From NCBI RefSeq assembly GCF_008520265.1, contig NZ_VIQM01000013.1:1-64000 (forward strand): DNA of 64,000 nt, given 5' to 3'. The position numbers and the translations under genes were made by a program. The stretch is from Sphingobacterium cavernae (GTDB taxonomy: Bacteria; Bacteroidota; Bacteroidia; Sphingobacteriales; Sphingobacteriaceae). Of this stretch, positions 1-8,367 are shown piece after piece; the first letter of the stretch is position 1, and every line of letters begins with the position of its first letter. Below the pieces are notes generated by a model that did not search any database, was not told the origin of the DNA, and saw only the letters and a program-made list of their open reading frames with translations.

Positions 1-90
1 AATTACATCCATTTAATGAAATTCCTTGAAAACCCAGAAAAAGACTGGATTATTGATACGCATGAAAGTAAACAGCTAGCCCTTTTTTGA
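1..90 (+). CDS. C-terminal fragment of an unknown protein
   Basis: An open frame runs from the first base to a TGA at 88-90 and encodes 29 residues ending in ESKQLALF. The rest of the gene lies outside the window. The composition is protein-like (charged residues mixed with W, I, L, F), and the following 500 bases contain no coding frame, so a gene end here is plausible. I do not recognise the family. The frame could be chance, because only 30 codons are visible. Confidence 0.4.
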   Translation, partial: NYIHLMKFLENPEKDWIIDTHESKQLALF

Positions 91-612
91 TACCTTGTTT
101 TTTGAATCTGAAAAAGATAAAAACCAATAAGCTGACTATCAATTGAATGAGAAAATTAAATTATTAAATCTGGTTTTTACCGGACGCTAATGATATTTTT
201 TAATTGTAATCATAATAAAATATTAGTGTGCGTGGATTGTTAATATATTTCTTTAAAATTTATTTTAAGGATTTACACTAAAGTTTAAACCCTAAAACCA
301 TACGATAAATTTAAATTAATTTAAAAATTGTGATTGAAGGCTCTTTTTGAAATTATAGCTATTCATCTACATAAAGTTTTTCAAAAAACACTATTTCGTT
401 AAATAATTTTCTTTTAACAAATATTTTTTAAAAAACTTGATACAAAAAGTAGGTGCAGCGAATATTATATCACACATTGATATTTTAACTTTTATTAAAA
501 TAAATTATATATTTATTAAATTCAATTAATGACTGTCAATAAAAATAAATTAGATGTTTTAATGATATTCTTACATTTTCATGCAAACGGTTATAAATAA
601 TTGCATAAGTAG
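91..612. other. AT-rich intergenic region without a recognisable gene
   Basis: About 520 very AT-rich bases with frequent stops in all frames. An imperfect inverted repeat at roughly 183-232 (ACGCTAAT paired with ATTAGTGTGCGT-like sequence) could end transcription of the preceding partial gene, but it has no clean T-run. The 3' part should hold the promoter of the ABC-F gene. I see nothing else. Confidence 0.5.
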
Positions 613-620
613 TATCTTTG
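613..620 (+). promoter_or_regulatory. Bacteroidota-type -7 promoter element of the ABC-F gene
   Basis: TATCTTTG matches the Bacteroidota -7 consensus TAnnTTTG exactly. It lies 24 bp before the GTG at 644 and downstream of the more distal ATG at 581. A transcript starting a few bases after it could not include the 581 ATG, which favours the 644 start. No good -33 TTG box is visible at the usual spacing. Confidence 0.5.
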
Positions 621-643
621 CATTTCATAAAAAAATTTCTATT

Positions 644-2275
644 GTGATTGATGTAAATAATATCTCTGTAACATTTGGAGGCACAACTCTTTTTAGTGAT
701 GTATCTTTTTCTATTAATGAAAATGACAAAATAGCCCTTATGGGCAAGAATGGAGCCGGGAAGTCTACGCTTCTAAAAATCATCGCTGGTGTTGGCAAAG
801 CTACAACTGGTGGGGTGTCTGGCCCGAAAGAAGCAGTGATAGCATACTTGCCTCAGCATCTATTAACACATGATAACGTCACCGTATTTGAAGAGGCCTC
901 AAAAGCTTTTGAAGAGGTATATAAGATGCGTGACGAGCTTGAGGACATCAATGAGCAACTGAACATACGCACAGATTATGAATCTGATGATTATATGAAA
1001 TTAATCGAGCGCGTGTCCGAATTGAGTGAAAAATTCTACTCCATTGAAGAAACAAATTACGATGCTGAAGTTGAGAAAGTTTTGAAAGGACTTGGATTCG
1101 AACGTACAGATTTCACGAGACAAACTTCAGAATTTTCTGGAGGATGGCGCATGCGCATCGAATTAGCGAAGATATTACTTAAAAAACCTGATTTAATCCT
1201 ATTGGATGAGCCGACTAACCATATGGATATTGAAAGTATTCAATGGCTGGAAGACTTTTTAGTAAATTCTGCAAAAGCTGTAATTGTCATTTCTCACGAC
1301 CGTGCATTCGTAGATAATATTACAAATCGTACTATAGAAGTCACTATGGGGCGTATTTATGATTATAAAGCAAAATACAGTCATTATCTAGAATTGCGAA
1401 AAGAGCGTCGAGCGCATCAGTTAAAAGCTTACGAAGAACAACAACGATTTATTGCGGATAATCAAGAATTTATCGATCGTTTCAAAGGCACTTATTCGAA
1501 GACATTGCAAGTACAATCGCGTGTGAAAATGCTAGAAAAATTAGAAATAATTGAAGTTGATGAAGTTGATAATTCTGCTTTGCGTTTGAAATTCCCTCCT
1601 TCGCCAAGATCTGGGAATTATCCCGTGATCGTAGAAGATTTATCTAAATCGTATGGTGATCATGTTGTTTTCGAAAAAGCGAATATGGTTATCGAGCGTG
1701 GTCAGAAATTAGCTTTCGTTGGTAAAAATGGAGAAGGTAAATCCACGATGATCAAAGCTATCATGGGTGAAATCGATTTTGAAGGAACTCTAAAAGTAGG
1801 CCATAACGCTAAAATCGGTTATTTCGCTCAAAATCAAGCTGCCTTATTGGATGGGGAACTTACTGTATTTGATACAATAGATCAGATTGCAGTTGGTGAT
1901 GTACGCGTAAAAATAAAAGATTTGTTAGGTGCATTTATGTTCAGCGGTGATGACATGAATAAAAAGGTAAAGGTATTGTCTGGCGGTGAGAAAACACGTT
2001 TGGCGATGATCAAATTACTTTTAGAACCAGTCAATGTTTTGATTCTGGATGAGCCTACCAACCATTTGGACATGAAAACTAAGGATATTATTAAAGATGC
2101 ATTGCAAGATTTTGATGGAACATTAATATTAGTTTCTCACGATCGTGATTTCTTAGATGGCTTAGTAACCAAAGTTTTTGAATTCGGTAATAAACGAGTG
2201 CGTGAGCATTTCGAAGATATTAAAGGCTTCTTAGAATACAAAAAGATGGCAAATCTAAAAGATATCGAAAAATAA
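644..2275 (+). CDS. ABC-F family ATPase (ribosome-associated type)
   Basis: A soluble protein with two ATP-binding cassettes and no membrane segment, as in ABC-F proteins that act on ribosomes in translation or antibiotic protection. The first cassette has Walker A GKNGAGKS (residues 34-41 from the GTG), signature SGGWRMR and Walker B LLDEPTNHMD. The second has GKNGEGKS, SGGEKTR and LILDEPTNHLD. The linker between them is long and charged. The frame can extend upstream to an ATG at 581, but that segment (MQTVINNC...) is unlike the family N-terminus and lies upstream of a -7 promoter element. I therefore choose the GTG at 644, giving 543 residues, with the family-typical start MIDVNNISVTFGG. 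It is monocistronic and followed by a strong terminator. The ABC-F subgroup cannot be told from sequence reading alone. Confidence 0.9.
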   Translation: MIDVNNISVTFGGTTLFSDVSFSINENDKIALMGKNGAGKSTLLKIIAGVGKATTGGVSGPKEAVIAYLPQHLLTHDNVTVFEEASKAFEEVYKMRDELEDINEQLNIRTDYESDDYMKLIERVSELSEKFYSIEETNYDAEVEKVLKGLGFERTDFTRQTSEFSGGWRMRIELAKILLKKPDLILLDEPTNHMDIESIQWLEDFLVNSAKAVIVISHDRAFVDNITNRTIEVTMGRIYDYKAKYSHYLELRKERRAHQLKAYEEQQRFIADNQEFIDRFKGTYSKTLQVQSRVKMLEKLEIIEVDEVDNSALRLKFPPSPRSGNYPVIVEDLSKSYGDHVVFEKANMVIERGQKLAFVGKNGEGKSTMIKAIMGEIDFEGTLKVGHNAKIGYFAQNQAALLDGELTVFDTIDQIAVGDVRVKIKDLLGAFMFSGDDMNKKVKVLSGGEKTRLAMIKLLLEPVNVLILDEPTNHLDMKTKDIIKDALQDFDGTLILVSHDRDFLDGLVTKVFEFGNKRVREHFEDIKGFLEYKKMANLKDIEK

Positions 2276-2276
2276 A

Positions 2277-2316
2277 AATATTAAGCCTGAACATTTGTTC
2301 AGGCCTAATATTTTTA
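2277..2316 (+). terminator. Rho-independent terminator of the ABC-F gene
   Basis: Near-perfect 16-bp stem (AATATTAAGCCTGAAC / GTTCAGGCCTAATATT) with loop ATTT, starting two bases after the stop codon and ending in a T-run. Confidence 0.85.
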
Positions 2317-2540
2317 TAAATCCAAGGACAATTTGGAGAAATGTATTAAATGTACGATGCTATTAATCGTACAGAATAAATTCCCATTTCGAACGAAATT
2401 AGACACATAGCATTTCAGACATTACCTAATTTAGAGTATATGTATTGTAAATAATGATTTGAAGTTTTCGATTAAATTAAGTAGTCAATAAAAAATCACG
2501 GCATACTCAATAGGACTACATCATCTGGAAATACCTATAT

Positions 2541-4991
2541 CTATTTTACTGTAATGTTTGCTTGAGCAGGTTTCAAACCTTTTGCTTTTACCAAAAGTTT
2601 TGCTAATCCTGTTCTATCAGAGGACATAACCAAAACAACTAACTGTCCATTGAAGGTTTTCATTTTCGGCATATGGAATGATTCTAAAGATGTTGGATCG
2701 CCATTGCAGGCGGCTCTAAAATTAGCTGCGCCACTTACTTCAAATTGTAAAGGTATATTTGCATCAGGGCATAAATTACCCTGCTTATCCACTATTGATA
2801 CTTTCACGAATGATATATCTTCTTTGTCTGCATAAATTGTTGTTCTATCCTCCTCTAATACAATCTTATATGGCTCTCCCGCAGTATGGATTTCTTTCTC
2901 CATCGCTGTAGAACCATCGTTGTTATAAGCAACCACTTTTAAAGTTCCAGGCTCATACTTCACATCCATCCACATCAAGCGATAGCGATGCTGAGGTGTA
3001 GAATTATTCTTTTGTTGTATGCCCATACTCTTGCCATTTACAAAAAGCTCCGCGCGGTCAAAGTTTGTATACACAAAAACAGGAGTTGTTTTACCTATTC
3101 GATTGGGCCAATTCCAATGCGGTAAAATATGTAAAGTATTATCCGTAGTATTCCAGCGACTACGGTATAAATAAAATCGGTCTTTAGGCAAACCTGCTAG
3201 GTCACTAATACCGAAATAAGAACTACGGGAAGGCCATTTTTCATCATACGGCGTCGGCTCACCTAAGTAATCAAAGCCAGTCCATACAAACTCTCCTATC
3301 ACCCAATCTTTATCATCTTGTAATATAAAATCATCTTCCGGCAGGTTAGACCAACTCGTTGATTCAAGATCATAGCTAGAAGATTGTAAATCATCATATG
3401 TTTTGTTTTTAGCTTTCTCTACAGGGAATTTATAAACACCTCTTGAACTTACAGTTGAAGCCGTTTCTGAACCTAACAGCATCCCTTGAGGAAATTTTTG
3501 GTATGCTTCTTCGTAAAGGTGTGTTCTATAGTTAAGTCCTGGAATATCAACCACAACGCCAAACCCTGATTCCATAACAGCCTTTACTTGATCCATGCCT
3601 ACAGTAACAGGACGAGTTGGATCTTCTCTATGAAAAATATCTTGTAGAAACTTCGCTCTTTTAACACCTTCACTACCCCACTGATCAGGAACCTCATTTC
3701 CAGAACTCCACATCACAATACTAGGATGGTTTCGTGTTGCACGAACTAAATTGACAATGTCTTTCTCCGCGTCCGAATTGAAGAATTTCGCATAGCCATT
3801 CTTAACCTTAGGTTTTGCCCACTCATCAAAACTTTCTGCCAAAAACAAAAAACCCATTTCATCTGCCAACTCCAATTGCTCGATAGAAGGCATATTATGT
3901 GCACTTCTAATAGCATTACAACCCATATCTTTAAGGATTTCCATTTGTCGACGAAGCGCTGCTTTATTTACAGCTGTACCTAATGGTCCTAAATCATGAT
4001 GTAAACACACTCCTTTGAATTTTGTCACATTACCATTTAGCATAAAACCTTTTCCAGCTACGTACGCAATGGTTCTGATTCCAAAACGCGAATGAAGAAT
4101 ATCCATCAACTGACCATCTTTAAACAATTTAGAAACAGCAACATACAAATTTGGTGTTTCTGGAGCCCAAATTTGTGGATTTTGAAGCTTGATATCTTGT
4201 TCGAAATATTTCCCAAAGATGTTGGATGTAGAATCTTTGGCTAATAAGCCACCTTTTAAGTCCTGAATTTCTGTAATGATATAATCAGGTTGACCAATGA
4301 CTTCGGATTTAATATGTATTTGTGCAAAGTCATCTTGCACTTGCTTTGTGGCCACACTAACTCCCCATTGCTCGAAGCTAATATCTTCATTCACAATTAA
4401 AGAAACATTACGATATAATCCCGCTCCTGGATACCACCTTGAGGATTGAGGCGGATTTGAAAGGTGTACAGCTAATGTATTCTCTTGATCTTCTAATAAT
4501 TCATTACTAATATCGAAATAGAAATAGCTGTAACCATAATTCCATTGACCAATTAATTTGCCATTCAAATAAACTTTAGGCTGACTCATAGCTCCTTCGA
4601 AAAGCAACAGTGCGCGCTTCCCTTTTTTGAATGTTGGAACTTTAAAAGTATTACGATACCAGGATTCACCTATATAAGGTAATGCCCCAGTGCGACCTGT
4701 TTTTTCAGTAGCCTCTTTTTCATTATTTTGTGTTATCGCAACAATCTGCTTATCTATATCTTTGTCAAATGGCCCAAAAATAGCATAATCATGAGGAATA
4801 CGAACCTTTTCCCAATTCTTCGTATCAAAGTTAATCTGTTCGGCTAGTGGAATAGAACCACGCTTGAAAAACCAGCCATCATTCAATTGTATCACTGAAC
4901 GAACTTGTCCAAGAGCAACGCATCCAACTAGCAGAAATAATACAGTAGTTATTAATTTTGTATAACGAATTAATAAATGTTTCATAGACAT
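2541..4991 (-). CDS. Exported glycoside hydrolase family 2 (beta-galactosidase-like)
   Basis: An 816-residue GH2 enzyme predicted to hydrolyse terminal beta-linked sugars outside the cytoplasm. Residues 1-29 form an export signal; LLVGC gives a possible lipobox at C24, while ALG|Q fits signal peptidase I, so the anchoring is unclear. A jelly-roll sugar-binding domain (about 30-210) and an Ig-like domain precede the TIM barrel. The predicted acid/base is E433 (SSGNEVPDQ) and the nucleophile E509 (LGSETAS). C-terminal beta domains of the DUF4982/Big type follow (about 640-816). The closest general match is the Bacteroidota beta-galactosidase subgroup with DUF4982. It is the second gene of a minus-strand pair, 76 bp behind another GH2 gene, and is probably co-transcribed. 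The exact substrate is unknown. Confidence 0.88.
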   Translation of the reverse strand: MSMKHLLIRYTKLITTVLFLLVGCVALGQVRSVIQLNDGWFFKRGSIPLAEQINFDTKNWEKVRIPHDYAIFGPFDKDIDKQIVAITQNNEKEATEKTGRTGALPYIGESWYRNTFKVPTFKKGKRALLLFEGAMSQPKVYLNGKLIGQWNYGYSYFYFDISNELLEDQENTLAVHLSNPPQSSRWYPGAGLYRNVSLIVNEDISFEQWGVSVATKQVQDDFAQIHIKSEVIGQPDYIITEIQDLKGGLLAKDSTSNIFGKYFEQDIKLQNPQIWAPETPNLYVAVSKLFKDGQLMDILHSRFGIRTIAYVAGKGFMLNGNVTKFKGVCLHHDLGPLGTAVNKAALRRQMEILKDMGCNAIRSAHNMPSIEQLELADEMGFLFLAESFDEWAKPKVKNGYAKFFNSDAEKDIVNLVRATRNHPSIVMWSSGNEVPDQWGSEGVKRAKFLQDIFHREDPTRPVTVGMDQVKAVMESGFGVVVDIPGLNYRTHLYEEAYQKFPQGMLLGSETASTVSSRGVYKFPVEKAKNKTYDDLQSSSYDLESTSWSNLPEDDFILQDDKDWVIGEFVWTGFDYLGEPTPYDEKWPSRSSYFGISDLAGLPKDRFYLYRSRWNTTDNTLHILPHWNWPNRIGKTTPVFVYTNFDRAELFVNGKSMGIQQKNNSTPQHRYRLMWMDVKYEPGTLKVVAYNNDGSTAMEKEIHTAGEPYKIVLEEDRTTIYADKEDISFVKVSIVDKQGNLCPDANIPLQFEVSGAANFRAACNGDPTSLESFHMPKMKTFNGQLVVLVMSSDRTGLAKLLVKAKGLKPAQANITVK

Positions 4992-5067
4992 AATTTGGTT
5001 CCTTTGAAATTTTATGAATAGGAAAATATATGAAACATATCATAGAAAACCATCCTTTACTGTCCCA

Positions 5068-7962
5068 CTACTTTATCTTATTCTGGTTCGAGTTAGGCTT
5101 CAATTCATCTGGACTATCTTTTGTATAATTAGATACTTTCGTGCGTGATTCCGTAGTAAAAATATCTTTAATAACTTCCAATGATAGCTTTTCTTTTGGA
5201 TTAAAATTGTCTGACTCCATATAATTTAGTATAGAATAAAATAATTGGGAAGATGCTGGTTTTCCTTGTAAATTCTCCTGCAAGTCAGCACTACTTACAA
5301 CAATTTTACCTTCTCCAACTTTAGCTTCAAATATTAATCCTAATCTTCTACTCACAAACCATGTATCTATCGGTTGTACAATTGGTCTAAAAGAGGCGGG
5401 AAAATCTTCCAAATTCATCACTTGAGACTTATGTTGTATATCCCACCATTGTAATTGCGAATGATAGCTTGTTGGGAAATCAGAAAATGCTTTATGGTCT
5501 TTTTGTATTAACATCCCTGTAACATGTGGTGGACGCATTTTGAACCAAGATGTATTCCAAAATACAGGTAGAAAGTGCATTTCCACTTCTTTGCCTTTGA
5601 TTACTTTTCCTGCAGCATTCAGAAACACCTTCCCTCCTCTCTCCAACACTTTTTTTGCAGCATCATCCAATTCAGTGGTATAATATACTGATGTACCACG
5701 ATCTTTTTTGACCGCAGGATACACCCAAAAATCCCAATCATTTATAAATGACGTGCCACGCACCGAGACTTCCAATTTCAGTGCCTTGGCATTTCCTATT
5801 GATTGTAAAGATTGATTTATCTTTCCTACCGGAATACCATTTGCAATGGGATAGGATTTACTGTCAAAACTTCCCTTATGAAAAATTTCACCCTTGTCAT
5901 CACGAATAACCCAATCAATAATGGCGTTCTCTAGCGAGGATCTACCTGAATGAAATAGTACAACATCCACACTAAAATTTTCAGTGTTAGAAAATACAAA
6001 TTTGGGAAACTGTGCTAATGGCACAGTTTCATTACTAAATCTTCTATACTCATCTGCAGTGACGTAACCTTTTTCTTGCCAGAAAGCATTTAACACACCA
6101 ACCAATGCGGTGCCCTGTCCTGGAAAATCTTGCAAGCCCAATAGTTGAAAACCATTGTAATTGGGCGTGCGTAAAATTCGTTCAATATCATGTTTGTAAG
6201 CAAGTGTTTGCAATTTTCCCGAAGCCATCAAAAAATCCTTAGCCTGATCTAGCATATGGTTGTCAGCTAAAATTTGTCTGAACATTTCCATATTCTTTGC
6301 GCGATATGCTCCTGTATAATTTTGAATTTCATCAAAATTTGGGAAGACACAGTATTGACCATTTTCGTGCGCCACAAAAGGAACATCAAATTTGGAAAGT
6401 TGTTCAGAGAAATCAGAATACGTTTCTGGCATTCTATTCCATTGAAGTCCCCGTACTCCACCACGCACCTGAAATTCAGCATTTGGAACAACAGGCCAAC
6501 TCCCCCCAACAGACATACCTGTATAAACTCTTCGTGGATCTCGATTTTTCCAGAAATCTACAAACTTATTTAAATACGAAACCTGATTACCAGCGGGTTC
6601 ATTTCCCGCAGACAACATTACGAATGACGCATAGTTACCGTAGTGATCAACCATGCGAATACTTTCATCGTATAGATATTGATCAACAGGCTGACCTAAA
6701 CCAATTTTCGGACCGTGGTTTGGCCAACTTGGAGCTTCTGGAAGTAAATACAAACCTACGATATCAGCTGCAATGAAAGCAGCTTCTGGTGGACACCAGG
6801 AGTGAAATCTAACGTGATTAAGTCCATAATCTTTGATTTTTCTAAAAATTTTCAACCAATCTTCAGTTTTTGTCGAAGGATATCCAGTCAATGGGAATTC
6901 ACAATTATGCAGCGTACCCCTTAAAAAAACAGGACGACCATTAATCAAAAACTGTTTTCCATTGATTTTAAAATCGCGCATTCCAAATTGTATTTCTTTG
7001 GAAGATTTTCCTTTGGCAGTGATCAAACTAATATTTAATTTATATAAAGCTGGATTGAATTCGTCCCAAGTCAACATGTCTTCGCCCATAGGCAAATCTA
7101 TTTCTAGTTGTCCATTTGTATTGGAAGAGTAAGTCGCAGTAACTTCCTTTGTTTGATGACTTACAATGGAATTAAAACTTTTCGCAGATAGTTTGATTTT
7201 ACCAGTAATAGATTGCTTCAAGTTATTGGATATGTTAACTTTAACTTTAGCTTTCTTATTCGCTAAATCTGGATAAATTTCTACAGCATCCAAATGAACT
7301 ATTGGCTCTGATTGAAGTGCTATTTTTCCGATAATCCCGTTCCAATTTCCCTGTGTATGATCTGAAATGCTATGTGAATCAGGACCAACATTTATCTCTT
7401 TTATTTGATTATCTACTCGGATAGTTATGCGATTATTTCCACTTTTCAGATATGCTGTAATATCGTAGATATGCGGCGCAACTAGTGAGTTTTGAAGTCC
7501 AACTTCCTTCTCATTTATCCAAACTCTAGTTTCGATATGTGTTCTTTCGACGTAAAGTGTGATATGATTATTTTTCCATTTAGAAGGAATTACAATGTTT
7601 TTCTGAAACCAAGAAGCCCCTACATAATGTTTTACCGGTGTCAACCAAAATGGAATATGAATATTTCCTGGCTGCCTAAATTTCTCCAATGCTGGATTGA
7701 AATAGAACGAACTGTCATAAATAGATCCTGTCCATTTTGTATTCAACGTGATTTCATCACCTTTGTCTTGCTCAGCCAAAGATCCCGGAAGGCGTATTTT
7801 ATCCTTTAACGATTGATTGAACCATTGCTCCTTAACCCCAACATCGCTATGATCTAATGAAAAATTCCATTCTCCGGCTAACGAAATCTTCTGTTGAGCA
7901 AAAATTTCATTAGGTAATGACAAATAAAACAACAGTAAAAATAAGTATAGAGTAAACCTCAT
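5068..7962 (-). CDS. Exported glycoside hydrolase family 2, divergent subgroup
   Basis: A 964-residue protein with a signal peptide (hydrophobic residues 3-20, cleavage near IFAQ|Q). An N-terminal GH2 sugar-binding domain starts LAGEWNFSLD; an Ig-like domain and a TIM barrel follow. E455 (SAGNEPAGN) fits the acid/base and E533 (VAHENGQY) the nucleophile. About 300 further residues of beta-rich sequence follow the barrel. The insertion PFWLTPVKHYVGASWF in the first domain and the long C-terminus set it apart from lacZ-type enzymes, so galactose specificity should not be assumed. It precedes the other GH2 gene on the same strand, which suggests that the two act on one beta-linked glycan. No SusC/SusD genes are next to them. 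Confidence 0.85.
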   Translation of the reverse strand: MRFTLYLFLLLFYLSLPNEIFAQQKISLAGEWNFSLDHSDVGVKEQWFNQSLKDKIRLPGSLAEQDKGDEITLNTKWTGSIYDSSFYFNPALEKFRQPGNIHIPFWLTPVKHYVGASWFQKNIVIPSKWKNNHITLYVERTHIETRVWINEKEVGLQNSLVAPHIYDITAYLKSGNNRITIRVDNQIKEINVGPDSHSISDHTQGNWNGIIGKIALQSEPIVHLDAVEIYPDLANKKAKVKVNISNNLKQSITGKIKLSAKSFNSIVSHQTKEVTATYSSNTNGQLEIDLPMGEDMLTWDEFNPALYKLNISLITAKGKSSKEIQFGMRDFKINGKQFLINGRPVFLRGTLHNCEFPLTGYPSTKTEDWLKIFRKIKDYGLNHVRFHSWCPPEAAFIAADIVGLYLLPEAPSWPNHGPKIGLGQPVDQYLYDESIRMVDHYGNYASFVMLSAGNEPAGNQVSYLNKFVDFWKNRDPRRVYTGMSVGGSWPVVPNAEFQVRGGVRGLQWNRMPETYSDFSEQLSKFDVPFVAHENGQYCVFPNFDEIQNYTGAYRAKNMEMFRQILADNHMLDQAKDFLMASGKLQTLAYKHDIERILRTPNYNGFQLLGLQDFPGQGTALVGVLNAFWQEKGYVTADEYRRFSNETVPLAQFPKFVFSNTENFSVDVVLFHSGRSSLENAIIDWVIRDDKGEIFHKGSFDSKSYPIANGIPVGKINQSLQSIGNAKALKLEVSVRGTSFINDWDFWVYPAVKKDRGTSVYYTTELDDAAKKVLERGGKVFLNAAGKVIKGKEVEMHFLPVFWNTSWFKMRPPHVTGMLIQKDHKAFSDFPTSYHSQLQWWDIQHKSQVMNLEDFPASFRPIVQPIDTWFVSRRLGLIFEAKVGEGKIVVSSADLQENLQGKPASSQLFYSILNYMESDNFNPKEKLSLEVIKDIFTTESRTKVSNYTKDSPDELKPNSNQNKIK

Positions 7963-8087
7963 AAAAAAATTAGATAGATGAATTATAATTGGTAGACAGC
8001 AGTGTGTCCAGTTTAGTTGATTATTAATCAGCTATAAAAATAGGTAAATCTTTAAGGATTCAAAGTATTTTAGATACCTTTAATACG

Positions 8088-8124
8088 AAAAAAAGCACTA
8101 ATCTTATTTGGATTAGTGCTTTTT
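8088..8124 (-). terminator. Terminator after the 68-residue protein gene
   Basis: Read on the minus strand, AAAAAGCACTAATC pairs with GATTAGTGCTTTTT across a 7-base loop and runs into a seven-base T-stretch. It ends the minus-strand transcript that includes the small gene just upstream. Confidence 0.8.
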
Positions 8125-8144
8125 GTAATCTTATAATCTATGTA

Positions 8145-8351
8145 TTAAGAATTTTGGCTTATTGCGTCTTTGAATTTCATCAGTCTTACATAACCAGGGC
8201 ATTTTGTTATGTCACGTTGCCATTGTTCTAATTCAATAAATTGTATTTTTAGAAATAACGACACATCAACTACGATTTGATCTTCGCTTATTTGTACTCT
8301 TTCAGGATATGTTTTGCCCAACAACTCCTGTTTTAATTCATCAATAGTCAC
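8145..8351 (-). CDS. Small conserved hypothetical protein (DUF6965-like)
   Basis: A 68-residue cytoplasmic protein starting MTIDELKQELLGK. Its pattern (amphipathic start, IVVDVSLFLKIQFIELE in the middle, a short basic C-terminus) resembles the small Bacteroidota DUF6965 family, but I judge this by eye only. There is no signal peptide or membrane segment. It follows mutS2 by 16 bp on the same strand and has its own terminator behind it, so it probably ends the lipoprotein-mutS2 operon. The function is unknown. Confidence 0.65.
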   Translation of the reverse strand: MTIDELKQELLGKTYPERVQISEDQIVVDVSLFLKIQFIELEQWQRDITKCPGYVRLMKFKDAISQNS

Positions 8352-8367
8352 TTTTCCCTCCTCTTAA

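Noticed and set aside
6297..6776. 159-codon open frame antisense to the second GH2 gene, with other overlapping antisense frames
   Set aside because: It lies wholly inside a well-supported GH2 coding region, has no family motif and looks like random translation of the complementary strand.
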